From contig JANRKQ010000211.1 of NCBI GenBank assembly GCA_033763395.1, positions 33,994 through 97,993 on the forward strand: 64,000 bases of DNA, given 5' to 3'. Position 1 is the stretch's first letter. Each line of letters opens with the position of its first letter. The position numbers and the translations under genes are program-made. Positions 1 through 9,094 of this stretch are shown here, piece by piece. Under the pieces are notes generated by a model. That model was not told the origin of the DNA, did no database searches, and worked only from the letters and a program-made list of their open reading frames with translations. This DNA is from Xiheimicrobium sp033763395 (GTDB lineage Bacteria > Myxococcota > Myxococcia > Myxococcales > Myxococcaceae).

Positions 1-1
1 G

Positions 2-1021
2 ACGAAGGTGGCCCAGGACCTCCGCAAGAACCTGGTGGCGGCGCACGCCGAGGTGCTGCACCGCATGGTCGAGGGCTCCGGCGGTTGGGGCCAGGCCATC
101 TGGTTCAACAACTACCGGCAGCAGGCGCTCGGCATCAACCCGCAGTCGTGGAACTTCATCATCGGCTCGATGGACTACACCGAGTTCTACGACGCGAAGG
201 TGGGCCAGGGCCTCTCGTTCCAGGAGCGCACCAGCCGCCGCCCGCTCGACGCCTCGAAGATGACGGGCGCGATGATCAGCAACGACATTCAGATCGAGCT
301 CGAGGCCGAGGCCGGGTACACCAGCGCCATTCGCAAGGCGCAGTACGCGCTCAACGGCGCGGCCGCCGGCGTGATGATGGACTACGCGCTGTCGAAGAAC
401 CTGCCCGGGCTGTCGGCAGGTGACGCGGCGGCCTTCGAGAAGTGGTTCGCCACCGAGAACGCGAAGACCGGCGCGCCCAAGCAGGCCTTCATCGACGAGC
501 TCAACGCGTTCGCGCGCTCGAAGGGCAGCCCCATCGACTTCAACCGGGTGCTGCGGCCGCTCGGCGAGCAGGAAGATGCCATTCGCACGCTGGCGGGCTT
601 CGCGGTGAAGAAGAACCCGGCGCTCCAGCCCAACGACCGGGCCGGCATCGAGGCCTGGTACCGGCAGCAGGCGCGCCTGCCCGAGAGCGAGCGCAACGCC
701 TTCCTCACCGAGGTGGCCCAGTTCGCCGCGGACACGAAGAGCGAGATTCCGCTGTCGCCCGAGCTGCTCGAGACGCTCGACTTCAAGCCGTTCGCCGGCA
801 CCAACGTGGGCCAGCCCGTCACCGGCCACGCCGCCCTCGTCGACGACCTCAACACCGCGCAGGAAGTGTGGACGATGGTGAAGAAGGCGACGCAGGACCT
901 CTCGGCCGCGCGCGGCAACGAGGTGCAGCGCATTCTTCGGGACAACGACCTGCAGGGGAAGGGCTGGGAGCCCCCCACCAAGGCGAAGGGTGACTACGCG
1001 ATCGACCTTGCCGTGCGGTGA
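2..1021 (+). CDS. Unknown protein, 3' part only (gene begins upstream of window)
   Basis: The frame is open to the left edge and there is no ribosome binding site before the first GTG (position 8), so this is most likely the C-terminal ~339 residues of a longer protein. It is soluble-looking and rich in Ala, Glu, Lys and Arg, with no signal peptide, membrane segment or metal motif. Two stretches resemble each other: 'GDAAAFEKWFATENAKTGAPK' (about residues 138-158) and 'NDRAGIEAWYRQQARLPES' (about 209-227), each followed by a helical segment ending near F-A-R/A-D, which suggests a duplicated helical module. I do not recognise the family. The third codon positions are G/C-rich, as expected of a real gene here. 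Confidence 0.7.
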   Translation, partial: TKVAQDLRKNLVAAHAEVLHRMVEGSGGWGQAIWFNNYRQQALGINPQSWNFIIGSMDYTEFYDAKVGQGLSFQERTSRRPLDASKMTGAMISNDIQIELEAEAGYTSAIRKAQYALNGAAAGVMMDYALSKNLPGLSAGDAAAFEKWFATENAKTGAPKQAFIDELNAFARSKGSPIDFNRVLRPLGEQEDAIRTLAGFAVKKNPALQPNDRAGIEAWYRQQARLPESERNAFLTEVAQFAADTKSEIPLSPELLETLDFKPFAGTNVGQPVTGHAALVDDLNTAQEVWTMVKKATQDLSAARGNEVQRILRDNDLQGKGWEPPTKAKGDYAIDLAVR

Positions 1022-1075
1022 GGGACTCGGCCGAGGCTTGGGAGACGTGGGGGGCTTGGGTAGCATCGCCGCCCC

Positions 1076-1798
1076 GTGAATCTGCTCGCCTGTCCATCGT
1101 GTGGCCGGTCGTTTCGTTCCAGTGAGGTCGACCATTCGCTCGGCATCGCCACCTGTGGCGACTGCGGCGCGGTGATGGACCTGCGCACGCGCTCGGCGGC
1201 GACCGACGATCGGCTCGAGGCGCTGACGCGTCCGCCTCCGCCGCGCCCTGCGATTCCATTGCCCGAGCCGTTTCAGGTGAACGACAGCGGCGGCCGCTTC
1301 TCGGTGTCCTGGCGCTGGCGTTCGCTCGGCGTCGCCTTCCTCGCCTTCTTCGCCGTCTTCTGGAACGGCTTCATGGTGGTGTGGTTCTCCATCGCCCTGG
1401 CGACGGGCGAGTGGGTGATGGCCGCCTTCGGCTCGCTCCACGCCGGCGTGGGCCTCTTCCTCGCGTACACCGTCGTCTCGCAGCTGTTGAACAGCACCCA
1501 CATCACCCTCGAGCAGGGCGTGCTGCAGGTGAAGCACGGGCCCGTTCCGGCGCCCGGCGGCGGCCAGTGGACCCGCGCCGATCTCGCGCAGCTGTACGGA
1601 GAAGAGGTCGTTCGCAACACGAAGAACGGGGGGCGCGTCTTCTCCTACGACTTGAGCGCGATGCTCCGCGACGGTCGGCGCGTGAAGCTCGTCAAGGGCC
1701 TCAAGGACAAGGGCCAGGTGCTGTGGCTCGAGCGCGCCCTCGAGAGCCGCCTCGACATCGTCGACGTGCCCGTCGCGGGCGAGCTGCCCAAAGCCTGA
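1076..1798 (+). CDS. Zinc-ribbon membrane protein
   Basis: A 240-residue protein starting at GTG. The N terminus carries a zinc ribbon: CPSC at residues 6-9 and CGDC at about 27-30, the usual spacing for a four-Cys Zn site. After a Pro-rich linker come two hydrophobic helices (about residues 83-110 and 113-140). The C-terminal ~100 residues are soluble and resemble a small beta-rich domain of the kind found after paired TM helices. Function is unknown; the layout (cytoplasmic zinc ribbon, two TM, C-terminal domain) is common among uncharacterised myxobacterial proteins. It sits 54 bp after the previous gene and 44 bp before the TonB receptor, so it could be co-transcribed with either. Confidence 0.8.
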   Translation: MNLLACPSCGRSFRSSEVDHSLGIATCGDCGAVMDLRTRSAATDDRLEALTRPPPPRPAIPLPEPFQVNDSGGRFSVSWRWRSLGVAFLAFFAVFWNGFMVVWFSIALATGEWVMAAFGSLHAGVGLFLAYTVVSQLLNSTHITLEQGVLQVKHGPVPAPGGGQWTRADLAQLYGEEVVRNTKNGGRVFSYDLSAMLRDGRRVKLVKGLKDKGQVLWLERALESRLDIVDVPVAGELPKA

Positions 1799-1842
1799 CG
1801 TTCGCCGTTCAGCCACCGGCCGTTTGGGCTTAAGGGGGCGTC

Positions 1843-4800
1843 ATGGCTCGTTCGTCGCGCGCGCTCTTCACCTGCCTCGTCTCGCTGCTGCCCCTGGTGG
1901 CCCTGGCCCAGGACGGCGCGACGCTCACCGGCGTGGTGACCGACGTCGTCAGTGGCGCCCCCGTGCCCGAGGTCGTGGTGACGGTGAGCAGCGCCGCGCT
2001 CGACCAGCCGCGCACCACGAAGACCGACGCCGACGGCTTCTACCGCCTCACCCAGCTGCCCCCCGGCGCGTACCGTTTGAACTTTCAGAAGCCCTCGTTC
2101 CGGCCGCTCACGCGTGGAGAGGCCGTGCTGCGCCTCGACACCACGCTGCGCCTCTCCGTGCAGCTCCACCCGGACGGCAAGCTGGCCGAAGAGGTGCTGC
2201 CGGTCGGTCCACCACCGGGCGTCGACGTGGCCTCGCCCCAGCAGGGCCTGAGCGTCACCGGGGGCTTCCTCGAGCGCGTGCCGCTGCTGACGCCGTCGGT
2301 CACCGGCCTGCGCACCTTCGAAGATCTCGCCCGCGCCGCGCCCCAGGCGTCCGTCGACCGCTTCGGCTCCGGCTTCAATGGCAGTCAGGCCACCGAGAAC
2401 CTGTACCTCGTCGACGGCCTCCAGGTGAACGACCCCCTCACGGGCGCGCTGCGCTCTGGCGTCGGCCTCGGCGGGGTGCAGCTGCCGCTCGAGTTCCTCG
2501 AAGAGGTGAACGTCGCGACGGGCGGCCTGTCACCCGCGTTCGGCCGCGGCACCGGAGGCCTCGTCAACGTGGTGACGAAGTCGGGCTCCAACACCACCCG
2601 CGGCTCGGTGTGGGGCTCGTGGTGGCCCGGCGTCTTCACCGCTGCCGGGCAGCCGCTGCGCACCCAGGGCTCGTCGCTCGCGTTCGACGCCCGCCGCCAC
2701 AACACCGGTGACTTCGGCGCCGATCTCGGAGGCGCCATCATCAAGGACAGGCTCTGGTTATACGGCGGCGTCGCGCAGGGCGTCGATCGCCAGCGCGTCA
2801 CCCGCACCGTCAACCGCTTCCTCCTCACCGACGATGGGCAGGACTTTCTGTACGACGACTCGGGGAACATCCGCTCCGAGCGCCTCGCGCAGGCCTCGCG
2901 CTTCGACGATCGGCGTGCGTTCACCTGGCTCGGCAAGCTGACGCTGCGCATGGCGCCCACGCAGACGCTGTCGCTCTCGGTGTTCGGGAGCGATCAGCAG
3001 CGCACCGCGCCGGCCTTCGAGGCGCTCAGCCCCTCGGGCGCGTTGACGACGACCGACACCACGTCGGCGGTGCTGCGGTACGCCGGCCGCTTCCTCGACG
3101 AGCGGATTCTGGTGGACGCTACGGTGGGCTGGAACCGCACCGAGCAGGCCCGCCTGCCGGCCGATGGCTCGAGGCTGGGCAGCACCACCGGCGCGGCCGG
3201 CGCTCCGCAGACGACGTTCCGCTCCGAGCGCCCGTTGTCGCTGCGGGAGTTCGAGACGCTCCCGCCCGAGGTGGCCGACCTCTGCGAGCCAGCCGGCTTC
3301 GTCGCCACCCGCCGCGTGACGTTCCGCGACACCAGCCGCTTCGTCATGGCGTGCCCGGTGACGGGCAGCGGCGCCGCGTACACCTTCGGAGGCCCCGGCC
3401 TCCTCGAGTCCTCGCAGGCCGACCGGCTGCAGGGGCGGGGCTCCGTGGCGTTCCTCTTCCGCGCGCTCGGTCACCACGTCGCGCGCGCTGGCGTCGACGT
3501 GGACTGGACCCAGGCGCGCTCCACCCGCGCGCTGTCTGGTGGAGTGGCGCTGACGGGCACCGGGCCGGTCGACAGCCCCCTCGACGCCGAGTCCAACGCG
3601 CGCCTCATCGGGCCGGACGCGCTGGTGCCGCTGGTGGCCGCGCGCTCGTCGGCGAGCCAGCTGTCGACCGGCGCCTTCCTGCAGGACTCGTGGAGCCTGT
3701 TGGACGCGGTGACGGTGAACGCGGGCCTCCGCTACGACTCGCAGCAGCTGTTCGACGCCGCCGGCCGCCTGGGCCTCGCGCTCAACCACGTGCTCTCGCC
3801 GCGCGTCGGCTTCGTCTACGACTTCACCAACCAGGGCCGCTCGCGGCTCTTCGGCAACTACGCGGTGTACCAGCAGGCGCTGCCCCTCGCGCTCGCCGAC
3901 CGCGCGCTCAACGGAGCGCCGACCGTGCGCACCCGCACCTCGTGCGACCCCGTCGGAGACCCGGCCAACGCCCGAGTGGCCTGCACGGACGAGGCGAACG
4001 CGCTGCCGCTCTCCAGCGACCCGCTCGCGCCCTCGCCCGACACGGTGCGGCTCGCCGCGGGCCGCTCGGTGGTGGACCCCTCGCTGCGCCCGATGACGAA
4101 GGGCGAGCTGACCGCGGGGCTCGAGTACGAGGTCTTCGCCAACCTGCGCGTGGGCCTCATCGGCACGCACAGCTGGCTCTTCAACGCCGTCGAAGACACC
4201 TCGGCCGACGAGGGCGCCACCCGCTTCCTGGGCAACCCCGGCTCGGGCCTCGCGTCGGGCCTGCCCCGCGCCGACCGCCGCTTCTTCGCGGGCACCCTCT
4301 TCGTCAGCCGCGCCTTCTCCGACGGCTGGCTCGTGCAGTCGAGCTACACGCTGTCGAGCCTGTCAGGGAACTACGCCGGCTTCATTCGGCCAGAGACCGG
4401 CCAGGTCGCGCCGGGCTTCACCCAGGCCTTCGACACGCAGTCGGTGACGGCCAACCAGGCAGGCGCGCTGCCAGCCGATCAGACACACCTCATTCGTGCG
4501 TACGTGGCAAAGGACTTCGAGGTCACGAGCGACGTCACCGTGCTGGCAGGCCTCGGGTACGAGGGCTCGTCGGGGCGGCCCATCAGCTATCTGGCGCAGC
4601 ACCCGCTGGTGGGGCTCGACGCGACGTCGGTGCTGCCGCGCGGCTCCGGCGGCCGCACGCCGTGGCTCCACACCGTCCACGCGCGCGCCGGGGTGCTGTG
4701 GAAGCTGGGCAGCTCGCAGTCGATGCAGGTCACCCTCGACGTCTTCAACCTCTTCAACGTGCAAGAGGCCGTCGAGGTGTCGGAGCGGTTCTCCACCGCC

Positions 4801-5013
4801 GCCGTCACACCGGCCAACCTGCCCCCGGGCGCCGACCCGCAGGAAGCGGCCTGCCTCTCGGGCAACAACCCCACCTGCGTGACGGCGCTGCAGAAGCAGA
4901 CGGGGCAGGGGCTCTCGCCCGTCTCGGCGGCCGACCTCAACCCCAACTTCAAGCAGCCCACGCTGTACCAACAGCCGCTCTCGGTGCGGCTCGGCGTGAA
5001 GCTGTCCTTCTGA
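1843..5013 (+). CDS. TonB-dependent receptor, Oar-like
   Basis: A 1056-residue outer-membrane receptor. It has a signal peptide (residues 1-22, cut after A-L-A), then a carboxypeptidase-regulatory-like beta-sandwich (about 25-110, with the G-x-V-T-D and D-A-D-G-F-Y-R signatures). A plug domain follows at about 130-240, containing 'ENLYLVDGLQVNDP' and 'EFLEEVNVATGG...GRGTGGLVNVVTKSG'. The rest is a long beta-barrel ending in Phe, as expected for BAM-dependent insertion. The CarboxypepD_reg plus plug plus ~1000-residue barrel layout matches Oar-type receptors of myxobacteria, which import or export large substrates such as protein or peptide cargo. The ATG follows a purine-rich GGGGG stretch. 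The lipoprotein gene starts 23 bp downstream, suggesting a functional pair. The substrate cannot be read from sequence. Confidence 0.92.
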   Translation: MARSSRALFTCLVSLLPLVALAQDGATLTGVVTDVVSGAPVPEVVVTVSSAALDQPRTTKTDADGFYRLTQLPPGAYRLNFQKPSFRPLTRGEAVLRLDTTLRLSVQLHPDGKLAEEVLPVGPPPGVDVASPQQGLSVTGGFLERVPLLTPSVTGLRTFEDLARAAPQASVDRFGSGFNGSQATENLYLVDGLQVNDPLTGALRSGVGLGGVQLPLEFLEEVNVATGGLSPAFGRGTGGLVNVVTKSGSNTTRGSVWGSWWPGVFTAAGQPLRTQGSSLAFDARRHNTGDFGADLGGAIIKDRLWLYGGVAQGVDRQRVTRTVNRFLLTDDGQDFLYDDSGNIRSERLAQASRFDDRRAFTWLGKLTLRMAPTQTLSLSVFGSDQQRTAPAFEALSPSGALTTTDTTSAVLRYAGRFLDERILVDATVGWNRTEQARLPADGSRLGSTTGAAGAPQTTFRSERPLSLREFETLPPEVADLCEPAGFVATRRVTFRDTSRFVMACPVTGSGAAYTFGGPGLLESSQADRLQGRGSVAFLFRALGHHVARAGVDVDWTQARSTRALSGGVALTGTGPVDSPLDAESNARLIGPDALVPLVAARSSASQLSTGAFLQDSWSLLDAVTVNAGLRYDSQQLFDAAGRLGLALNHVLSPRVGFVYDFTNQGRSRLFGNYAVYQQALPLALADRALNGAPTVRTRTSCDPVGDPANARVACTDEANALPLSSDPLAPSPDTVRLAAGRSVVDPSLRPMTKGELTAGLEYEVFANLRVGLIGTHSWLFNAVEDTSADEGATRFLGNPGSGLASGLPRADRRFFAGTLFVSRAFSDGWLVQSSYTLSSLSGNYAGFIRPETGQVAPGFTQAFDTQSVTANQAGALPADQTHLIRAYVAKDFEVTSDVTVLAGLGYEGSSGRPISYLAQHPLVGLDATSVLPRGSGGRTPWLHTVHARAGVLWKLGSSQSMQVTLDVFNLFNVQEAVEVSERFSTAAVTPANLPPGADPQEAACLSGNNPTCVTALQKQTGQGLSPVSAADLNPNFKQPTLYQQPLSVRLGVKLSF

Positions 5014-5036
5014 CGTTTCGCTCGAGGCTCTTCCCG

Positions 5037-5903
5037 ATGCGCCACCTCGTCACCGCGTCCGCCTTCCTCGTCTTCGCCGGGTGCGCCACCCAGCCGCCGC
5101 CCTGTCAGGTGGTGGCGACCCAGGGCTCCACGCCGGCGTACCTCGCGCGCCTCACGACGAGAGAGACGTCGGGCACCTGCACGGGCGTCGAGCCTCTGGC
5201 CGTCATGCGTCTCGGCGTGCAGGCCTTCTCGGGGCTCGGCGACGGCGGGCCCTCGCTCGGCCTGCGGGCGCAGCGCTTCGACGATCTCGCCGAGGGGCGC
5301 GTCTTCACGGCGAACACCGACGCCCGCAATGACTGCCAGGCCGCGCTCGAGGGCGACCCCCAGCCCCGCTGCGAGACGTGCAGCGCCGATGGCGGAAATG
5401 CCTGCGTGCCGGTGGCTGATCCCGTGAAGCGGGTGGACCCGGGCGATCCCACCGGAGCGCACCGCACCGCCGTGGGCCCCTTCGCGGCAGAGCCCACCGC
5501 CGGCCGCTGCCCTGCGACGGGCTCGCTGGTGGCGGAGCAGTCGTTTCGTGCGGAGTCGCTTCGTCTCGTCGATGGCGGCTCGGCGGTGCTGCCCGCGCTC
5601 GACGTTCGGCTCAGTTTCAGCGACGTGAGCGTCATCACCACGCCAGACGTCCCGGGCAGCGCGTTCACGGCGACCCTCACCCGCGTCGAGGGCGCGTGCA
5701 CCACCGTGTCCGACGTGGTGGCGTTCTTTCCCGCCGTGGCGTGTGCGCGGGACACCCAGTGCGCGACGGCCATCGACCTCGACGCGGGCGTGTCCACCGT
5801 GTCGGGCCTCAACCCGGCGTTCAAGCCCGTCTGCGACACCACCATCGGCTTCTGCGTGCCCACCGTCGACGTGACGAAGCCTGGCCTGCCAGCCCTGCCC
5901 TGA
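5037..5903 (+). CDS. Lipoprotein partner of the TonB receptor
   Basis: A 288-residue lipoprotein. The N terminus is a short signal peptide with lipobox F-A-G-C, acylated Cys at residue 16, followed directly by a Cys- and Pro-rich stretch. The mature part has about ten Cys residues, consistent with disulfide bonds in the periplasm or at the surface. No known domain is recognised. The gene follows the receptor by 23 bp in the same direction, so the pair probably forms an operon, with the lipoprotein as a possible surface subunit by analogy with SusC/SusD-like pairs. It is not a SusD homologue by any visible motif. The chosen ATG gives a perfect lipoprotein signal; the same frame is open further upstream but lies inside the receptor gene. 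Confidence 0.82.
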   Translation: MRHLVTASAFLVFAGCATQPPPCQVVATQGSTPAYLARLTTRETSGTCTGVEPLAVMRLGVQAFSGLGDGGPSLGLRAQRFDDLAEGRVFTANTDARNDCQAALEGDPQPRCETCSADGGNACVPVADPVKRVDPGDPTGAHRTAVGPFAAEPTAGRCPATGSLVAEQSFRAESLRLVDGGSAVLPALDVRLSFSDVSVITTPDVPGSAFTATLTRVEGACTTVSDVVAFFPAVACARDTQCATAIDLDAGVSTVSGLNPAFKPVCDTTIGFCVPTVDVTKPGLPALP

Positions 5904-5954
5904 CGGGGCCGCGATTTCCGTTCCCGGGCCCTTGTGGGGTAAGGGCCGCCGCCC

Positions 5955-7574
5955 GTGGCGACGCGACAGGCGCTCATCGACCAGCTCTCCCAGCGGACCG
6001 CCGCCGAGGTGGGCTCGCTGCACAAGGACGCGCCGCTGCGCGTGGCGATGACGTACCCGAGCCCCTACCACGTGGGCATGTCGAGCCTGGGCTTCCAGGC
6101 CATCGCCCGCGAGGTGTTCCTCCACGAGGGCGCCGCACCCGAGCGCGTCTTCCTGCCTGACGACGTCGAGGCGTGGACGCGCGCCAGGCTGCCGCCGGTG
6201 TCCGAAGAGACGCATCGGCCGCTCCACGCGTTCGACGTCATCGCCTTCTCCGTCGCGTACGAGCTCGAGCTGCCCGGCCTCTTCACCCTGCTCGAGCTGG
6301 CGGGCCTGCCGGTGCTTCGGGAAGCCCGCACCGCCGAGCACCCGCTCGTCATCGCCGGAGGCCCCCTCACCTTCTCGAACCCCGACCCGCTCGAGCCCTT
6401 CGTCGACGTGCTGCTTCAGGGCGAGGCGGAAGACACGATTCACCAGCTCCTGCACGAGCTCGAGGGCGCGACGTCGAGGGACTCGCTGTTGGGCCGGCTC
6501 GCGCTGATGCCGGGCTTCCGCGTGCCGGGGCGCTCGCCCGAGTCGACGCGCTTCGCGGTGGCGAAGGCTGGCGACGAGCGGCTGCCCGCGCGCAGCGTCA
6601 TCGTCACGCCGAACACCGAGCTGACGAACATGTTCCTCATCGAGCCCGAGCGCGGCTGCTCGCGTGGGTGCCACTACTGCGTGATGCGCCGCACGACGAA
6701 CGGCGGCATGCGCACGGTGCCGCCGGAGCGCGTGCTCGAGCTGATTCCAGACTCGGCCAGACGGGTGGGCCTGGTGGGGGCGGCGGTGACCGACCACCCG
6801 CGCATCGTCGAGCTGCTCGACACCATCGTCGGGGCGGGCCGCCAGGTGGGGGTGTCGTCGCTGCGGGCTGACCGGCTCACGCTGCCGCTCGTCTCAGCCC
6901 TCAAGCGTGGCGGCGCCCAGGTGCTCACCGTGGCCTCCGATGGCGCCAGCCAGCGCATGAGAGACCTCGTCGACCGGAAACACTCCGAGACGCAACTGCT
7001 CAACGCGGCACGGCTGGCGAAGGAGGCGGGCCTGCGTCGGCTCAAGGTGTACAACGTCGTCGGCCTGCCCCACGAGACGGACGACGACGTGGACGAGCTG
7101 GTGCGCTTCACGCTCGAGCTGGCGAAGGTGCTGCCCGTGGCGCTCGGGGTGGCGCCCTTCGCGGCCAAGCGCAACACGCCGCTCGATGGCGCGCCGTTCG
7201 CCGGCATCGACGTCATCGAGTCGCGGCTCGCGCGCATTCGCAAGGGCCTCAAGGGGCGCGCGGAGCTGAGGCCGACGAGCGCCCGGTGGGCCTGGGTCGA
7301 GTACCTGCTCGCGCAGAGCGGGCCCGAGGGTGGGCTCGCGGCGCTCGCGGCGCATCGCGCTGGAGGCACCTTCGCGGCGTGGAAGCGCGCCTTCGCCGAG
7401 GTGGGCGTCAAGCCGTACGAGGCGCGGCGCACGGTCGACGGGCGACGCCGCGCGACCGAGTGGCCGAGCGTCGGGCCGAAGGGCGTGGCGCCCGCGATGC
7501 CTGCAGCCGAGGTGGCCGAAGCGCTGCAGCCGGGCGTGGTGAAGGACTGGGGCGCGCTGCTCCCGGGGCGGTAA
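5955..7574 (+). CDS. Radical SAM protein with B12-binding-like N-terminal domain
   Basis: A 539-residue protein starting at GTG. Residues 1-165 resemble a cobalamin-binding-type Rossmann fold ('VAMTYPSPYHVGMSSLGFQ', 'FDVIAFSVAYELE', 'PLVIAGGPLTFSNPDPL') but lack the DxHxxG cobalamin motif. The radical SAM core begins near residue 225 with the [4Fe-4S] motif Cx3Cx2C ('RGCSRGCHYC'), followed by a typical (beta/alpha) barrel with 'VGVSSLRADRLT' and 'YNVVGLPHETDDD'. The overall plan matches uncharacterised radical SAM proteins of the YgiQ/TIGR03960 type. The reaction and substrate are unknown. The gene lies 51 bp after the lipoprotein and converges with the WGR-domain gene. Confidence 0.88.
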   Translation: MATRQALIDQLSQRTAAEVGSLHKDAPLRVAMTYPSPYHVGMSSLGFQAIAREVFLHEGAAPERVFLPDDVEAWTRARLPPVSEETHRPLHAFDVIAFSVAYELELPGLFTLLELAGLPVLREARTAEHPLVIAGGPLTFSNPDPLEPFVDVLLQGEAEDTIHQLLHELEGATSRDSLLGRLALMPGFRVPGRSPESTRFAVAKAGDERLPARSVIVTPNTELTNMFLIEPERGCSRGCHYCVMRRTTNGGMRTVPPERVLELIPDSARRVGLVGAAVTDHPRIVELLDTIVGAGRQVGVSSLRADRLTLPLVSALKRGGAQVLTVASDGASQRMRDLVDRKHSETQLLNAARLAKEAGLRRLKVYNVVGLPHETDDDVDELVRFTLELAKVLPVALGVAPFAAKRNTPLDGAPFAGIDVIESRLARIRKGLKGRAELRPTSARWAWVEYLLAQSGPEGGLAALAAHRAGGTFAAWKRAFAEVGVKPYEARRTVDGRRRATEWPSVGPKGVAPAMPAAEVAEALQPGVVKDWGALLPGR

Positions 7575-7613
7575 GCCGAACCCGAGGCTCGAGCCGGAGC
7601 CCGGCGTCGACGC

Positions 7614-8602
7614 CTACTCGACGACGTCGTCGTAGTACTCGGCCTCGTCCCTCGCTGTGCGGTCCTCGCTCGTTCGGCCCGCGCCGCGCGCGCTCTGGCC
7701 TGCTTCTCCACCGTCGCCTCGTCGGGTCCCTCGGCGTCGAGGCCGAGGGCAGTCAACGCCCGGGCCAACGCGGCGCTCTCGGGCGCGTGGATTCGGGCGC
7801 CCTTGAGGGACGGCACCAGAGAGCGCAGGCGGCCCACCTCCGTCGCGGGGGTGCCGATCAAGACCAGGTTCCGGAGCACCTTGACCCGCTCGCCCAGCGC
7901 CTCCAGCACTTCGGCGCCGCTCCGAATGCGCCTCAGCTCGAGGGTGGTGATGCCGGGGTGCGCGAGGAACCGACTGATGGCCGCCGCCCAGGCCTCGACC
8001 GACACGCCCGTCAGCTGCTGCGGCGTGAAGAACAACCTCGAGGCCGGGCTGTTGAGCGCCGTCTCCAGCACCTCCGAGATCGGCACCGAGTACGGCCCGG
8101 CCCAGAGCTTCACCGCGCGCGCGTAGCCGAAGGCCCACTCGACCGAGGCTTGTTTGTGAAACGCCGCGAGGTGCTCGCCGACCAGCTCGTCGTAGTGCTC
8201 GCGGATGAAGGCCTTCACCTTGCCAATGCTGCCGCGTTTGCGCCGGGCCGCCTCGACCTGGAGCCCGATCAACGCCCCCCGCACACCATCTCCGAGCTCG
8301 ATGAGCTGGTCGGCGAAGACGAGCCACCGGGTGGGATCGTCGGCGAGCAGCTCGCGCTCCTGCGCGTGGGTCAGCACCTGGCCGCCCCGAGCCGCGGCCG
8401 CCTCTTCGACGAAGCCATCGCGGAGCCGCTGGGCGACGAGCGCCTCGAGGGTCTTCTCGGCGGCCTCGCGGCTCTTGCACGGAATCCGGCTCTGCGTTCC
8501 CGGGGTGCCGGTTGGCCCGCTGCGAATGACTATCAGGTCGCCTTCGAGGGTCGCGCGCCAGAACCGCGCCGTGGGGGTCTGAGCCACCAGCCGTCGCTCC
8601 AT
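7614..8602 (-). CDS. WGR / TIGR02996-type protein, probable frameshift at 3' end
   Basis: From ATG at 8602 the protein opens with a WGR-like domain (about residues 1-62, with 'FWRATLEGDLIVIRSGPTG'). It continues with a TIGR02996-type repeat-companion motif ('ERELLADDPTRWLVFADQLIELGD', about residues 81-104) and a leucine-rich-repeat-like region ('ITTLELRRIRSGAEVLEAL'). These are hallmarks of myxobacterial paralogous families of unknown function. In the starting frame the ORF runs on to 6674, through the opposite-strand radical SAM gene, with atypical Ser/Thr/Arg-rich sequence. A one-base shift near 7660-7690, in a GC-repeat run, gives an acidic end D-E-A-E-Y-Y-D-D-V-V-E and a TAG at 7614-7616 with normal G/C third positions. 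I therefore place the natural end at 7614 and treat the shift as a sequencing error or a recent mutation. Confidence 0.6.
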
Positions 8603-8793
8603 GTCCTGGAGGACACCAGCCGGGCGCGCCCGGTGCAAACTCGATGGAATCGCCTCGTCGTCTCGAAGCTCATCGTGCGCCCGTGCACACGTCATTGCAG
8701 CAGCGCACGCCCGACGAGGGTGCGCGCAGGCTGGTGGAACGCAGCCTCACGGTGAGCCAGAGGCCGGCGGAGGCCATCACGTGCCGCTCGGCT

Positions 8794-9000
8794 TCACCCG
8801 CCGCGCGCGAGCCCAGCCTCTCCGGGCGGTGGCGCCACGGGGAGCGACGGCGGCGGGTTCGGCGTCGCTCCGAACCGGCGCACGCGGGTTCCCAGGTCGA
8901 GCGCCGGCTCGAAGCGCTCCGGGAGACGCGCGACGGGCGCTTCCCTGAAGCCCGCGTCCGACGTCTCGAGGCTGTCGGCGACGCGCTCGAGTCCCAGCAC
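8794..9000 (-). CDS. Small hypothetical ORF (68 codons), possibly a gene remnant
   Basis: A GTG-started frame with very strong G/C third-position bias and an ordinary amino-acid composition ('LERVADSLETSDAGFREAPV'), unlike the Arg-rich translations of the other frames here. It is bounded upstream by an in-frame TGA and has no recognisable domain. The Pro-rich end suggests a linker. It may be a true small gene or the remaining piece of a broken one. The rest of the 8603-9094 interval, between the WGR gene and the large metzincin frame, shows nothing else I can support. Confidence 0.3.
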   Translation of the reverse strand: MLGLERVADSLETSDAGFREAPVARLPERFEPALDLGTRVRRFGATPNPPPSLPVAPPPGEAGLARGG

Positions 9001-9094
9001 ACGGAAGGCTCACGTGTTCGGGGACGCGCCTCGCGACTGTGGCCGCCTCGTCACGACGCGTCCGCTTCTTCGATGGAGCGCCGTTCGGCTCCAG

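Noticed and set aside
3351..5036. Long upstream extension of the receptor-associated lipoprotein frame
   Set aside because: It lies inside the TonB receptor gene in another frame and is Arg/Pro-rich; the lipoprotein signal starts exactly at 5037.
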